Shown: positions 17,537 to 26,316, counted from the first letter of the stretch. The stretch: 39,110 bases of DNA from Lutibacter sp. (GCA_014859175.1 JACUUQ010000002.1:1-39110); one strand, 5' to 3'. Program-made: numbers and translations. Notes: a model not told the origin generated them from the sequence alone.

Positions 17537-18583
17537 TTAGCTTATTGATTTTAAATAATTTGTTAATTTTTTGTTGTCGGTTACGAGTTGCCTGGATTGT
17601 TTTATGTTTAAATAAGAATGTCCTTTTCGATGGTTATAAGTGCTTATTTTATACAAAATATCGTAATGTTTTATGATTTCTTTCCAAGCAAAAAAGATGG
17701 AATGTTTGGGATCGTATATATGCGTAGGTTCACTGCCTGCACCATTTAGTTCAATAATATAAAAATTTTTGCCTTTTTCCAGGTCTTCTCTCGATTTAAA
17801 CATAATATCCAGCCTTCCGAAATAAAAATCCGGAATTTGCAAACAGATATCGTTAAATGTTGCAGTTAATTTGTCGTTAATCCAATAACTTACATCGGTA
17901 AATTTACTGCCGCGAACGTGGTTGCCAAAAGGCACTAAATTAAGCGTTTCACCCATTGGCAAAACTTGCGCCAGTTCATTGCCGAATTTTTTCTTTAAAG
18001 CATCATATTGAAGCGCAAATCGCGGATTTTGAAGAATTAATTCTTCCACTGTATTTTTGCCGTTTCCTTTTACAATCAGAAAATCTTTATAAACGATTCC
18101 GGTAATTTTTCCTCTTGCTTCATTTGGCATCCGGTAATAAAATACGCCAATTTCTAATGGAAATTGCGCAAATTCTTGTATTAAAAAATCGTAATTGACG
18201 TTTTTTAAATATTTTTTCAATTCATTTTCATTGTGTATTTTTTCGACCCGAAGCCCTTGCAAACCCATATCTGGCTTAATGATAAAAGGAAATTTAATGT
18301 TTGAGGCAGCCAGTTTTTTTAAAATAGTTTTCCAGTTTTCACCGGCTTTAAAAAATAAGGTTTCGGGATAATATTTTTTTGGAATTAAATCGTAAATTTC
18401 TTTTTTGCTTTCCAATGCAAATCCGCCATTTCTAATTTTTAGGTTGCTTGCGTTAAAAAAACCCAGTGATTTTGCTTTAAGGCTCAAATAAATCCAATAG
18501 AAATAAATAGGAAAATAAACCACGTTTGTGTTCCAATATTCCCAATGCAGGATTTTATGAAGGGTGTTTTTTAAATTTCTCAA
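17537..18583 (-). CDS. ATP-grasp domain protein (D-Ala-D-Ala ligase/carboxylate-amine ligase-like)
   Basis: FPFIIKPDMGLQGLRVEKI, FLIQEF, FYFGRLDIMFKS, FYIIELNGAGSEPTHIYDP ATP-grasp motifs. Confidence 0.82.
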   Translation of the reverse strand: MRNLKNTLHKILHWEYWNTNVVYFPIYFYWIYLSLKAKSLGFFNASNLKIRNGGFALESKKEIYDLIPKKYYPETLFFKAGENWKTILKKLAASNIKFPFIIKPDMGLQGLRVEKIHNENELKKYLKNVNYDFLIQEFAQFPLEIGVFYYRMPNEARGKITGIVYKDFLIVKGNGKNTVEELILQNPRFALQYDALKKKFGNELAQVLPMGETLNLVPFGNHVRGSKFTDVSYWINDKLTATFNDICLQIPDFYFGRLDIMFKSREDLEKGKNFYIIELNGAGSEPTHIYDPKHSIFFAWKEIIKHYDILYKISTYNHRKGHSYLNIKQSRQLVTDNKKLTNYLKSIS

Positions 18584-19281
18584 AATGCTGTTTTTTCAAC
18601 TAATTCCTTATTTTCCATATCCACATAGGTCATTTCAATGAGGTTATTTTGTAATAATAGTTGTGTAATGCTTAATGTTTTGGTAATGCCATCCCTATTA
18701 ATTACCAGGCCATACTCTGTATTTTCAGTTTGTGTATTTTTATGGAAAGAAAGTATTTTTTCTTGGGACAAAGGATTATTTTTTGCGTTAAAATCCTCGA
18801 ACCAATGGGCACGAAGCGCTCTTTGCGCTGGATTGTATAATGTTGAAGATGACCAAATATGGGGTTCTGAAACGGAGTGCTCAATCGCATATTTTTGTTT
18901 TTCATCCCATTTAAGCTCCATTAATTTGTTGTTTTGAAAAACAATAAGCGTAAAAGGCTCTACACCCTTTAACATTATCGAAGAAAAATGATTTATTGGA
19001 TTTGATGCTTTTATCATTTCCATCAAAATTATGCCCCTACTTTTTAAATAGTTGGATTTCTTTTTATGATTTTCAAAAGCGCCGTTCAAAAGAACAATGG
19101 CCGTTCCGCCATTTTTTGCAACCACCCAGGTGCCGCCGGCTTTTTCATCTTTGGGGTAAAGTAATTTTATGCCATTTTCAGCATATATTTTTGGTGAAAT
19201 GGTAGGGCGAGCGATTTTTTCATCCCTGTTGGATGTTAACACAAAACTATCTTTTAAAGGAACAAAACTTACTGTGCACAT
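18580..19281 (-). CDS. NRDE-family protein (TANGO2 homologue)
   Basis: MCTVSFVPLKDSFVLTSNRDEKIARPT: conserved N-terminal Cys and NRDE motif; GGTWVVAKNGGTAIVLLNGAF. Confidence 0.9.
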   Translation of the reverse strand: MCTVSFVPLKDSFVLTSNRDEKIARPTISPKIYAENGIKLLYPKDEKAGGTWVVAKNGGTAIVLLNGAFENHKKKSNYLKSRGIILMEMIKASNPINHFSSIMLKGVEPFTLIVFQNNKLMELKWDEKQKYAIEHSVSEPHIWSSSTLYNPAQRALRAHWFEDFNAKNNPLSQEKILSFHKNTQTENTEYGLVINRDGITKTLSITQLLLQNNLIEMTYVDMENKELVEKTAF

Positions 19282-19772
19282 ATTTTTTTATATCTTATGG
19301 TTGCCGGTGCCAACCCAAATGTTTCATCAATAAATGAAGCGCTGTTTAATTCAATCAAACCCACTTTTATCAATGCCTGATGGTGAATGCTGTGTTCCAG
19401 ACAATAGGCCAATTCCCTGAAAATGGTTGTTTTAATTTGGGTTTTTTTTCCGGGTTCCGAAGAAAAATTGCCTTCCAAAATGAACGATTCATCTTGAATA
19501 TCAAGAGACAAAACTGTATGAATGTTATTGATTGTCTGGATTGCAAAATCTTTGTCCGTTTCTATCATCAAGTTTCTTTCCCGAAGGTCATAATTGATGG
19601 TTTTTGTGTCGATTCCTTTCAAGACACTTTGATAAAATTCTAGAATGTGACGCACATGTTGGCCTATTGTTGCCTCAGAAAGCAATTTGGAGGCAAAAGT
19701 ATATTGCGCGTTTGTCAATTGAAGCAAGAGTGCTTTTATTTCGCTTAAATTTTCTTTACAGTAGGTTTTCAT
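19269..19772 (-). CDS. DinB-superfamily protein
   Basis: Four-helix pattern with histidines: TIGQHVRHILEFYQSVLKG, ELAYCLEHSIHHQALIKVG. Confidence 0.78.
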   Translation of the reverse strand: MKTYCKENLSEIKALLLQLTNAQYTFASKLLSEATIGQHVRHILEFYQSVLKGIDTKTINYDLRERNLMIETDKDFAIQTINNIHTVLSLDIQDESFILEGNFSSEPGKKTQIKTTIFRELAYCLEHSIHHQALIKVGLIELNSASFIDETFGLAPATIRYKKICAQ

Positions 19773-19784
19773 TTTTCTTAAAAA

Positions 19785-20345
19785 TTAATATTTATAACCT
19801 GTTCCTTCGTTATCTTCAAGATTTACGCCCAATGCCAATACAATTCTGTTCACAAAATTAAAATAGGCAATCACCAATGTGCCATCTAAAATGGCGGCGT
19901 CGGAAAGACCTGCAGATTTTAGGCTGTCAATCATTTTTGGCTCATCAAAACCACTTGGATTAAGTGTTAAACTTTCAGCATAAAGACAAAGGGCTATTTC
20001 ACGCTCGTTCAATTGGGCATCAAAGTAATTTTTGCGTAATTTTTGGATCCTGTCTTCGTTTTTCCAATAATTATTTAAAGCCTGGGAATGATGAATTTGG
20101 CAATAAAAACATTGGTTTGAAACCGATGTCACCACGGCCATCATTTCTCTTTCGGCTCTGGAAAGTTCCGATTTGGAGAACATAATTTCCATATACAAAT
20201 CGATATGTTTTACGATGCTTTCCGGACGCAAACTCTGAATTTTGTGCACTTCGGCAAGCTGTCCTCTTTTTTGGATTAAATCATCATAAATTTCTTTTAA
20301 CCTGCCCGATGCATCTTCTTGTTGGATAACTTTTATTCTGCTCAT
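19785..20345 (-). CDS. peroxidase-related / AhpD-like (CMD) protein
   Basis: SNQCFYCQIHHSQALNNYW CxxC-xxH motif; 186 aa all-helical. Confidence 0.85.
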   Translation of the reverse strand: MSRIKVIQQEDASGRLKEIYDDLIQKRGQLAEVHKIQSLRPESIVKHIDLYMEIMFSKSELSRAEREMMAVVTSVSNQCFYCQIHHSQALNNYWKNEDRIQKLRKNYFDAQLNEREIALCLYAESLTLNPSGFDEPKMIDSLKSAGLSDAAILDGTLVIAYFNFVNRIVLALGVNLEDNEGTGYKY

Positions 20346-20995
20346 AATATTTCGACTAATTCATTAATAATGTCAATGGCAACTTCTTGTTTTGATTTCA
20401 GCGGATAGTAATTGATGTTGTCATCTTTTTTAAGGATGGCTATTTTGTTGGTGTCAAACCCAAATCCTTCACCTTCTTTTGGTGAATTGATCACAACGGC
20501 GTCAAATCCTTTGGTTTTTAATTTTTTGGTTGCATTTTCTAGAACATCATTGGTTTCTAAAGCAAATCCGATGGATATTTGACGCGGTTTTTTTACTTTT
20601 CCAAATTCTGAAGCCAAATCTACATTTTTAATAAATTCAACCACAGAAACTTCCGTTGTTTTTTTGATTTTGCAGTCCGATTGAAATTTTGGCCTGTAAT
20701 CGGCAACCGCCGCCGAAAATATGGCAACATCCACAGTGTCAAAATAGGTTTTGCAAGCCTCAAACATTTCGTTGGCAGTTTTTATCTGAATGATGTTTTG
20801 AATGGGCAATATTGAATTTATGGAAACAGGCCCGGAAATTAAAGTCACATCTGCGCCGTTTTTGTGTAACAGATCTGCAATGGCATAGCCCATTTTCCCG
20901 GATGATTCATTTGAAATGAAACGAACAGGATCCAAATATTCCCTGGTTGGACCGGCGGTAATCATAACTTTTAAATTTTTTAATTTTCCAAACAT
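20342..20995 (-). CDS. CoaB-type phosphopantothenate-cysteine ligase domain protein (lacks the CoaC decarboxylase domain)
   Basis: VMITAGPTREYLDPVRFISNESSGKMGYAIADLL, VDVAIFSAAVADYRP, SIGFALETND, VVINSPKEGEGFGFDTNKIAIL. Confidence 0.9.
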   Translation of the reverse strand: MFGKLKNLKVMITAGPTREYLDPVRFISNESSGKMGYAIADLLHKNGADVTLISGPVSINSILPIQNIIQIKTANEMFEACKTYFDTVDVAIFSAAVADYRPKFQSDCKIKKTTEVSVVEFIKNVDLASEFGKVKKPRQISIGFALETNDVLENATKKLKTKGFDAVVINSPKEGEGFGFDTNKIAILKKDDNINYYPLKSKQEVAIDIINELVEIL

Positions 20996-21095
20996 CTTGC
21001 TGTTATATAACTTTATGGTAAATTTTTTGATTTTATTAATGAATAGACTGCTGTTAGTTGTTTTCCTGACACAAATAATATTTTTTTTGACTTAT

Positions 21096-21137
21096 AAAAA
21101 AAACCAATAAAGAGCTTGACTCCCTATTGGTTTTTTT
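21096..21137. terminator. bidirectional terminator-like hairpin
   Basis: AAAAAAACCAATA ... TATTGGTTTTTTT inverted repeat with A/T tracts on both sides, between the CMD-family gene (21155-21706) and the CoaB-type gene. Confidence 0.7.
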
Positions 21138-21154
21138 ACACTAAAAAGAAACAT

Positions 21155-21706
21155 TTATTTTTTCCAAACTCTGCCGGAAAAAGCGCTGTCAAGTTCGGGA
21201 TTTGTGTTGTGATTGGAATAATTGCTGATCGTTTTTACGGCTATGCCCGCAATAATGCCCAAAACATGAACTTCTGTATAACCAGCGGCTAAAAATTCAT
21301 CTATTTCAGCTTGTGAAACATTGCCGCGATTGGCGGTTAATGAGCGTGTCAGTTTTGACAATACTGCTAATTTAGCATCTGGAATTTGCTTTCCGTCGCG
21401 GATAGCATCTGTTACCGAAACAGGAACTTTTGACATTTTATCGGCAATAAAACTGTGTGCCGCAGTGCAATATTCGCAGTTGTTTTCATAAGCCACAGAA
21501 AGAAATATTACTTCCTGTTCAACTGAATTAAAACCTGAATTGGCTCTGAAACTATTGTAAGAATAGATATAAGCATCCAGTAAAGCTGGATTTTGCCCCA
21601 TTTTTTTGTACATATTAGGTACAAACCCGAGTGCTTTTTGAGTTTTGTCAAAAATATCCTGTGATATTTGAGAAACTGGATTGTTTTCTAATTTTAATTG
21701 TGCCAT
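21155..21706 (-). CDS. carboxymuconolactone decarboxylase family protein
   Basis: YENNCEYCTAAHSFIADKM CxxC-xxH motif; similar to the partial gene at 1-512. Confidence 0.88.
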   Translation of the reverse strand: MAQLKLENNPVSQISQDIFDKTQKALGFVPNMYKKMGQNPALLDAYIYSYNSFRANSGFNSVEQEVIFLSVAYENNCEYCTAAHSFIADKMSKVPVSVTDAIRDGKQIPDAKLAVLSKLTRSLTANRGNVSQAEIDEFLAAGYTEVHVLGIIAGIAVKTISNYSNHNTNPELDSAFSGRVWKK

Positions 21707-21813
21707 CTGTTTTATTTGGTTTTTTATTAATAGGACGTAGGGTGAAATTAGAAACTCAATACTAAATATTAAATTAAAACTAATTTAACCCTACGATTTT
21801 ATTGGGGTGAAAA

Positions 21814-22368
21814 TTAATATGCTGCGTGTACTGTTACTTCAACCGTTTTCGCAATATTTGTTGAGGGTTTACCACTTTTGAAAGCAATTTTGTAATCGTT
21901 TAAAGTTACATTCAATTTAGACATTAAAGATGCTTTTCCGTCAGCCACAGTAATTGTAGCTTTTTCTTTAATAGCATTTGTAACGCCATTGATGGTTAAA
22001 TCACCAGCAACTTCAACTGGATAAGATCCGTCTTTTGTGAAATCAACTTTAGAAAGGTCTGTAATTTTTCCTACCAATTTGGCTTTTGGATTTGTTTTGG
22101 TGTCCAAAAACTTTTTGCTGTTGAAATGTTCCTGCATTAAGGCTTTTTCAAATTCAAAACTTTGCATTGGAACCGAAAATACAATTTCTCCTGTACCGAT
22201 TTCAATGGTACCCACCGCTTTATAATTATTGGCTTGAATGTCTTCCGCAGGAGTAGAAGAAAAGAATTTGAAGTGTGTTTTTGTACTCACTAATTTTTGT
22301 GCCGAAGCCGTAAATGAAGTTAATGTTATTGCTACTGCGGCAAGGGTTGTAAAGATTGTTTTTTTCAT
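21814..22368 (-). CDS. YceI-family periplasmic protein
   Basis: Signal peptide; THFKFFSSTPAEDIQANN, FEFEKALMQEHFNSKKFLDTKTNPKAKLVGKI, GDLTINGVTNAIKEKATI. Confidence 0.85.
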   Translation of the reverse strand: MKKTIFTTLAAVAITLTSFTASAQKLVSTKTHFKFFSSTPAEDIQANNYKAVGTIEIGTGEIVFSVPMQSFEFEKALMQEHFNSKKFLDTKTNPKAKLVGKITDLSKVDFTKDGSYPVEVAGDLTINGVTNAIKEKATITVADGKASLMSKLNVTLNDYKIAFKSGKPSTNIAKTVEVTVHAAY

Positions 22369-22443
22369 TTTTTCTAATTTTAATTTATTCTTATTTATTA
22401 TTTATTTAATGGTTTTCTAATGTTACTTTTAATAGCCACTGTT

Positions 22444-22926
22444 TTATTTAGTGGCCACAATGTCGCTTTTTTCAATAATTACGTTTTCATACATATCCAA
22501 ATCCGCATCAAAAGAAGCACCTGATCTGATGACACCTTTAATAGTTACCCGATCGCCAATTTTAATGTTTTCGGCATTGGCATTTGTTTCGGGAGTAAAA
22601 GTGCAGCTTACGCCGGCTTTATCTCCTTCTTCTTTTAAAAGGATTACTGTTTGGCTGTTGAAATCTGTAGAAATTTCTGCAACTACGCCAGTCACTTCAA
22701 GCACTTTGGAATTTCCGGCTTCGTCTAAATATTTATCGTCGGCTTTTTTGGCGTCAACTAAATATTCATCTACAATTTCACTTGCATTATAGCTAAAATC
22801 GGTTTTTGTATTTTGAATATCTCTGGCCGGTTTGTTAAACATATAATAGCCAACGCCGCCCCCAATAAGAATTCCTACGCCAATTACGATAAGCGCTATT
22901 TTAAAAATTTTCTTTTTTGTTGTCAT
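22444..22926 (-). CDS. OB-fold tRNA_anti-like membrane-anchored protein
   Basis: N-terminal TM; VLEVTGVVAEISTDFNSQTVILLKEEGDKAGVSCTFTPETNANAENIKIGDRVTIKGVIRS, an OB-fold pattern. Confidence 0.7.
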   Translation of the reverse strand: MTTKKKIFKIALIVIGVGILIGGGVGYYMFNKPARDIQNTKTDFSYNASEIVDEYLVDAKKADDKYLDEAGNSKVLEVTGVVAEISTDFNSQTVILLKEEGDKAGVSCTFTPETNANAENIKIGDRVTIKGVIRSGASFDADLDMYENVIIEKSDIVATK

Positions 22927-23064
22927 TTTTAAGTTTATTTAATTGTTTTATCTGTTTGTATAGTCTTTCCCGTAATTAATTCCTGACATGGATAACTATT
23001 TTTTTTACGATTATTTAAGTTAATTTGTTTATTATCAGCGGATAAGAATTCAATTTTTTTTGAA

Positions 23065-23471
23065 TTATTTTATAGAAGCTGGAGCGTCTTTACCAATTGG
23101 AAACCCTTTTAGTTCCCAATCTTTAAGGCCATATTGTAAGTTGTAAACATTTTTATAACCATTTGCTTTTAAAATTTCAACAGTTTTGCCGCTTCTGTAA
23201 CCGGTTCGGCAATAAACATAAATGGGTTTGTTTTAGGCAGTAACAGCAGGTTTTCTTTAAAGCTGAATGCATAATAATTTAATTGCTCCGTATCTTTTAT
23301 ATGTCCGCTTTCAAACTCATATTGTGTGCGCACATCCAATAAAATACCGTCTTTTTTTGCTATAAGATTTTTAAATTCGGGCGCATTTACATTTTTTATT
23401 GCTTGTTGCTGTGCATTTGCAAAAAATATAGTGAATATAGAGGCGAGTGCAAAAAGCAAATATTTCATCAT
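23065..23471 (-). pseudogene. secreted rhodanese-like protein, frameshifted before the active-site Cys
   Basis: Frame 1: MMKYLLFALASIF...ILLDVRTQYEFESGHIKDT...LPKTNP. The sequence then continues only in another frame: IYVYCRTGYRSGKTVEILKANGYKNVYNLQYGLKDWELKGFPIGKDAPASIK-stop. Span is 407 nt (3n+2). One extra C at the GGG/CCC run 23224-23226 restores a 135-aa ORF. Confidence 0.85.
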
Positions 23472-23567
23472 TTACTGATTATTTTTTATAGAAAAAAAGG
23501 ATTGCTGTAATATGCTTTTTTAGGAGAGTTGTAACATGAAAAGGTTCTTTAAGAAGAAACAAAAACG

Positions 23568-23834
23568 TTATTTTGTTTTTTCCAGTTCTTTCAAAATCTG
23601 CTCTTTTTTTTCTGAAGAAAGTTTCATGGCTTCTTTATTTGGTTGATGAATTTGGGCTAAGCATTTCTCAATAATCTCACTTTGGTTTTTATAGGTTGTG
23701 CATTTGCCGCAAACCGCAGTGTGCATTTTTAATTGAATTTTTTCTACGGCTGATAATTTGGTAACCAATTTTTTTTCAATAAGTTCGGTAGCTTTTTTAC
23801 AAGAAAGCATTATTATGTTCATCGTATTTTTCAT
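23568..23834 (-). CDS. short anti-sigma-like zinc-finger protein
   Basis: LSCKKATELIEKKL...HTAVCGKCTTYKNQ (zf-HC2-like HxxxCxxC). Start at 23834 shares one base with the sigma stop (TGATG). Confidence 0.68.
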   Translation of the reverse strand: MKNTMNIIMLSCKKATELIEKKLVTKLSAVEKIQLKMHTAVCGKCTTYKNQSEIIEKCLAQIHQPNKEAMKLSSEKKEQILKELEKTK

Positions 23835-24403
23835 CAACTTACCCAATTTAGTTCTATACATTTTTTTAAAAGCAGTTTAGCTCTGTGCGTTATTTGCCAA
23901 TAATTAGACATCGTTATTTGAAGCTCCTGACAGATATGTTCACTTTTTTTGTCTAAAATATATTTAGACTGAATGATAAATTGCCAATTTTCTGGTAAAT
24001 TTTTTATGCAACCCAAAAGAATATGGTTAAATTCGGGATTGTCCAGCCAATGTTGCTCTTCATTATCGGCTGTCTTTTTCCATTTGTCATGCTCATCAAA
24101 AAAATTATCTGTTGTTTTTATTTGTTGCAGATAATCATCAGAAGAAATAATAAATTGTTTTGATTTTTTCCGGTAATGATCAATAATTTTATTGTTCAAA
24201 ATGGCGAACAGCCAGGTTTTTGGTTGGCTTTTGCCTTCAAATGAATCTATTTTATGATAAGCGGAAAGAAAGGTGTCCTGAACCAAATCCTCAGCGGTTT
24301 CTCTTGAAGAAGTTTTGTGGTAAGCCCAAGAAAAAAGATCATCGCTAAATTGGTTGACCCAACTTTCAAACAAGGTTTTTGAATTCTCTTTTGTCGATTT
24401 CAT
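23834..24403 (-). CDS. ECF-type RNA polymerase sigma factor
   Basis: DDLFSWAYHKTSSRETAEDLVQDTFLSAYHKIDSFEGKSQPKTWLFAILNNKIIDHYRKK region 2; C-terminal ICQELQITMSNYWQITHRAKLLLKKCI region 4. Confidence 0.9.
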   Translation of the reverse strand: MKSTKENSKTLFESWVNQFSDDLFSWAYHKTSSRETAEDLVQDTFLSAYHKIDSFEGKSQPKTWLFAILNNKIIDHYRKKSKQFIISSDDYLQQIKTTDNFFDEHDKWKKTADNEEQHWLDNPEFNHILLGCIKNLPENWQFIIQSKYILDKKSEHICQELQITMSNYWQITHRAKLLLKKCIELNWVS

Positions 24404-24659
24404 TAAAATATCTATTCGTTTTATTGCCGTTAAAGATAATATTTTAAGCTTTAAACACTTTACGATTTTAAAAAAAAAGATAAGGAAGTTTTATTATTGC
24501 TTGTAAAAACTGAAGGCTTAATTTAATAACATAGCACAATCTTTATAAATTTTGGGTTGAATTATTTTGGCAGGAATTTAAGAAACACTTAACTGTTGTG
24601 ATTTGGAATGCGAGAAAATTTTTTTAACAAAAAATTCACTCCGTCGTTTTGGAAAAAAA

Positions 24660-25087
24660 TTAGAATGAAGTGCTTAAATTTAAACCAAACCCGGTGGCTT
24701 CAGGAACAACTTTGCAAACGCCGCCAATACATATTAAACCATTTCCAAATTGTTCATAAAAATAACCCGCCGTTAAATCTAATTTTTCATTTTTATAATT
24801 GGCAAAAAAGTGGCTGCGCCAATTTGTTCATCAAAACTTGGGGAATAATTTAGAATGGCCTGTGGCGCATAACCTTCAATTTGCAGCCCAAAAGTAAATT
24901 TGTCGATTTGGCTATTTAACTTTAAATAATTATTTGACCTAAATCGGTCTTCTTCCGTAAAATCCCAGGTTTTTTTATCATCAACGTAATATTGCGAGAA
25001 AGAGGTGAAATTTCCGTTAATAGAATATTCTTGGGCACTTAAAGAAATTGAAATTTGGAAAACCAGAAAAATAAGCAGTTTTTTCAT
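24660..25087 (-). pseudogene. DUF6029-family protein remnant (frameshift plus apparent large internal deletion)
   Basis: Frame 1: MKKLLIFLVFQISISLSAQEYSINGNFTSFSQYYVDDKKTWDFTEEDRFRSNNYLKLNSQIDKFTFGLQIEGYAPQAILNYSPSFDEQIGAA. Next frame: FANYKNEKLDLTAGYFYEQFGNGLICIGGVCKVVPEATGFGLNLSTSF-stop. Shift at the A6/T6 run 24804-24809. Confidence 0.72.
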
Positions 25088-25096
25088 AATTAAATT

Positions 25097-25590
25097 TTAA
25101 TGTGCGTATTCTATTATTTTCTCATAAAGTTCTTTCTCTGAACCTGGTGTATAACCAGATTGTGCATGCACAATTTTGTTGTTCTTTACTATAATTAAAT
25201 AAGGTATTGATGTGGCATTTATTGCACGTTTAAACTCTTGGTTGGTGTCAAATAAAATTTCATATTCCCAATTTTTGCTGTCCATAAAAGGTTTAACCCT
25301 TGATTTGGATCTTATATCATCAATTGAGACGGCGATAATTTTTAACATTTGTTTCATTTTGCCATTCATCATAAATCTCATTAATCGCGTCAAGCTCATT
25401 GATGCAAGGAATGCACCATGTAGCCCAAAAAACTAAAAACGGTGACTTTATTGGTGTCAACAGATGCAATGTCAATGCGCTTTCCTTTGTTGTCTTCTAA
25501 ACTGATTTTTGGCAGTTTATTTTGAGAAAAAATTTGGCTGAAGTTTAAAAATGCGAGCAGCAATATTAATTTTAGTTTTACATTCATCAT
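25097..25590 (-). pseudogene. TlpA-like thioredoxin-fold protein split by two single-base insertions
   Basis: Piece 1 ...KVTVFSF, piece 2 WATWCIPCINELDAINEIYDEWQNETNV, piece 3 KIIAVSIDDIRSKSRVKPFMDSKNWEYEILFDTNQEFKRAINATSIPYLIIV..., in three successive frames. Removing one T (run 25427-25432) and one A (run 25339-25343) gives one continuous ORF; 494 nt = 3x164+2. Confidence 0.82.
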
Positions 25591-26308
25591 ATCAATATTC
25601 TTAATGTTTTAACCAAGGTTATATGGTATGTTAGGGTATAAAAAACTAAAATTTGTACAAAAACTCTTTTATTCCCAAAAAAAATCACCTAACCCATTGC
25701 AGGTTTTAGATGAAGACAATTTAAAACCCTGACAATTAATGGCATTTAAAAACATATTTTTTGTGACACATCAAATTGATTTGTGCAGTCCCCAAAACTA
25801 AATCGCAAAAAAAAGAAAAAATTTAACTTTAAACTGTAATTATGAAAACAAAACAATTAAAAACCCTGTGCGAAAAGCCCATAAATTAGAGAATTAAAAA
25901 AAACCACCCCCTAAAATTACTGTAAACGTGGTGGGTTAATATGAGATAAGCTTCTGAAGATCATCCTATGAATAATAATTTCTAAAAGCTTAATCAAGCT
26001 GCACTTCATTAGAAAAATTATGTGGCAATGATCATTTAATGTAATAAATATCAGTCTTTTCCCCTATTTTATTATTACTTATTTTGCTGTTCTTCAATGA
26101 AATATGTTTCGTGTCAAGTGCCAAAAAAATTAGCATAAACTAGCGTGAAAAAAATCATGCAATTTGCATGGTTTTATTTTGAAAATGTATTCCAGTATAA
26201 AACATCCAAACTTTTTATCTAAAAGTCAATTTGCCCATAATTAGCAAGTTACTTCATTAAAATCTTAAAATTGTTTTAAATTAAGAACTTTTATACCATA
26301 AAATTCAT

Positions 26309-26316
26309 TATATTTG
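26309..26316 (+). promoter_or_regulatory. possible Bacteroidetes -7 element (TATATTTG)
   Basis: Matches TAnnTTTG; a well-spaced -33 TTG/TTTG was not found. Confidence 0.3.

Noticed and set aside
16285-20995. Calling the operon a classical biosynthetic gene cluster (NRPS/RiPP)
   Set aside because: No precursor peptide, NRPS/PKS or cyclodehydratase is present; only individual ligase and redox enzymes support the weaker hypothesis given.
20916-21110. 64-aa plus-strand ORF MKRTGSKYSLVGPAVIITFKFFNFPNILLLYNFMVNF...
   Set aside because: It overlaps the CoaB start antisense and ends in the terminator region; no coding support.
23065-23471. Programmed ribosomal frameshifting in the rhodanese gene
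   Set aside because: No slippery heptamer with a downstream structure was evident at the shift; a simple indel is the more economical explanation.
25841-25889. Short ORF MKTKQLKTLCEKPIN in the 1-kb gap
   Set aside because: Too short, no ribosome-binding or conservation evidence; could be the relic of a lost gene but cannot be supported.
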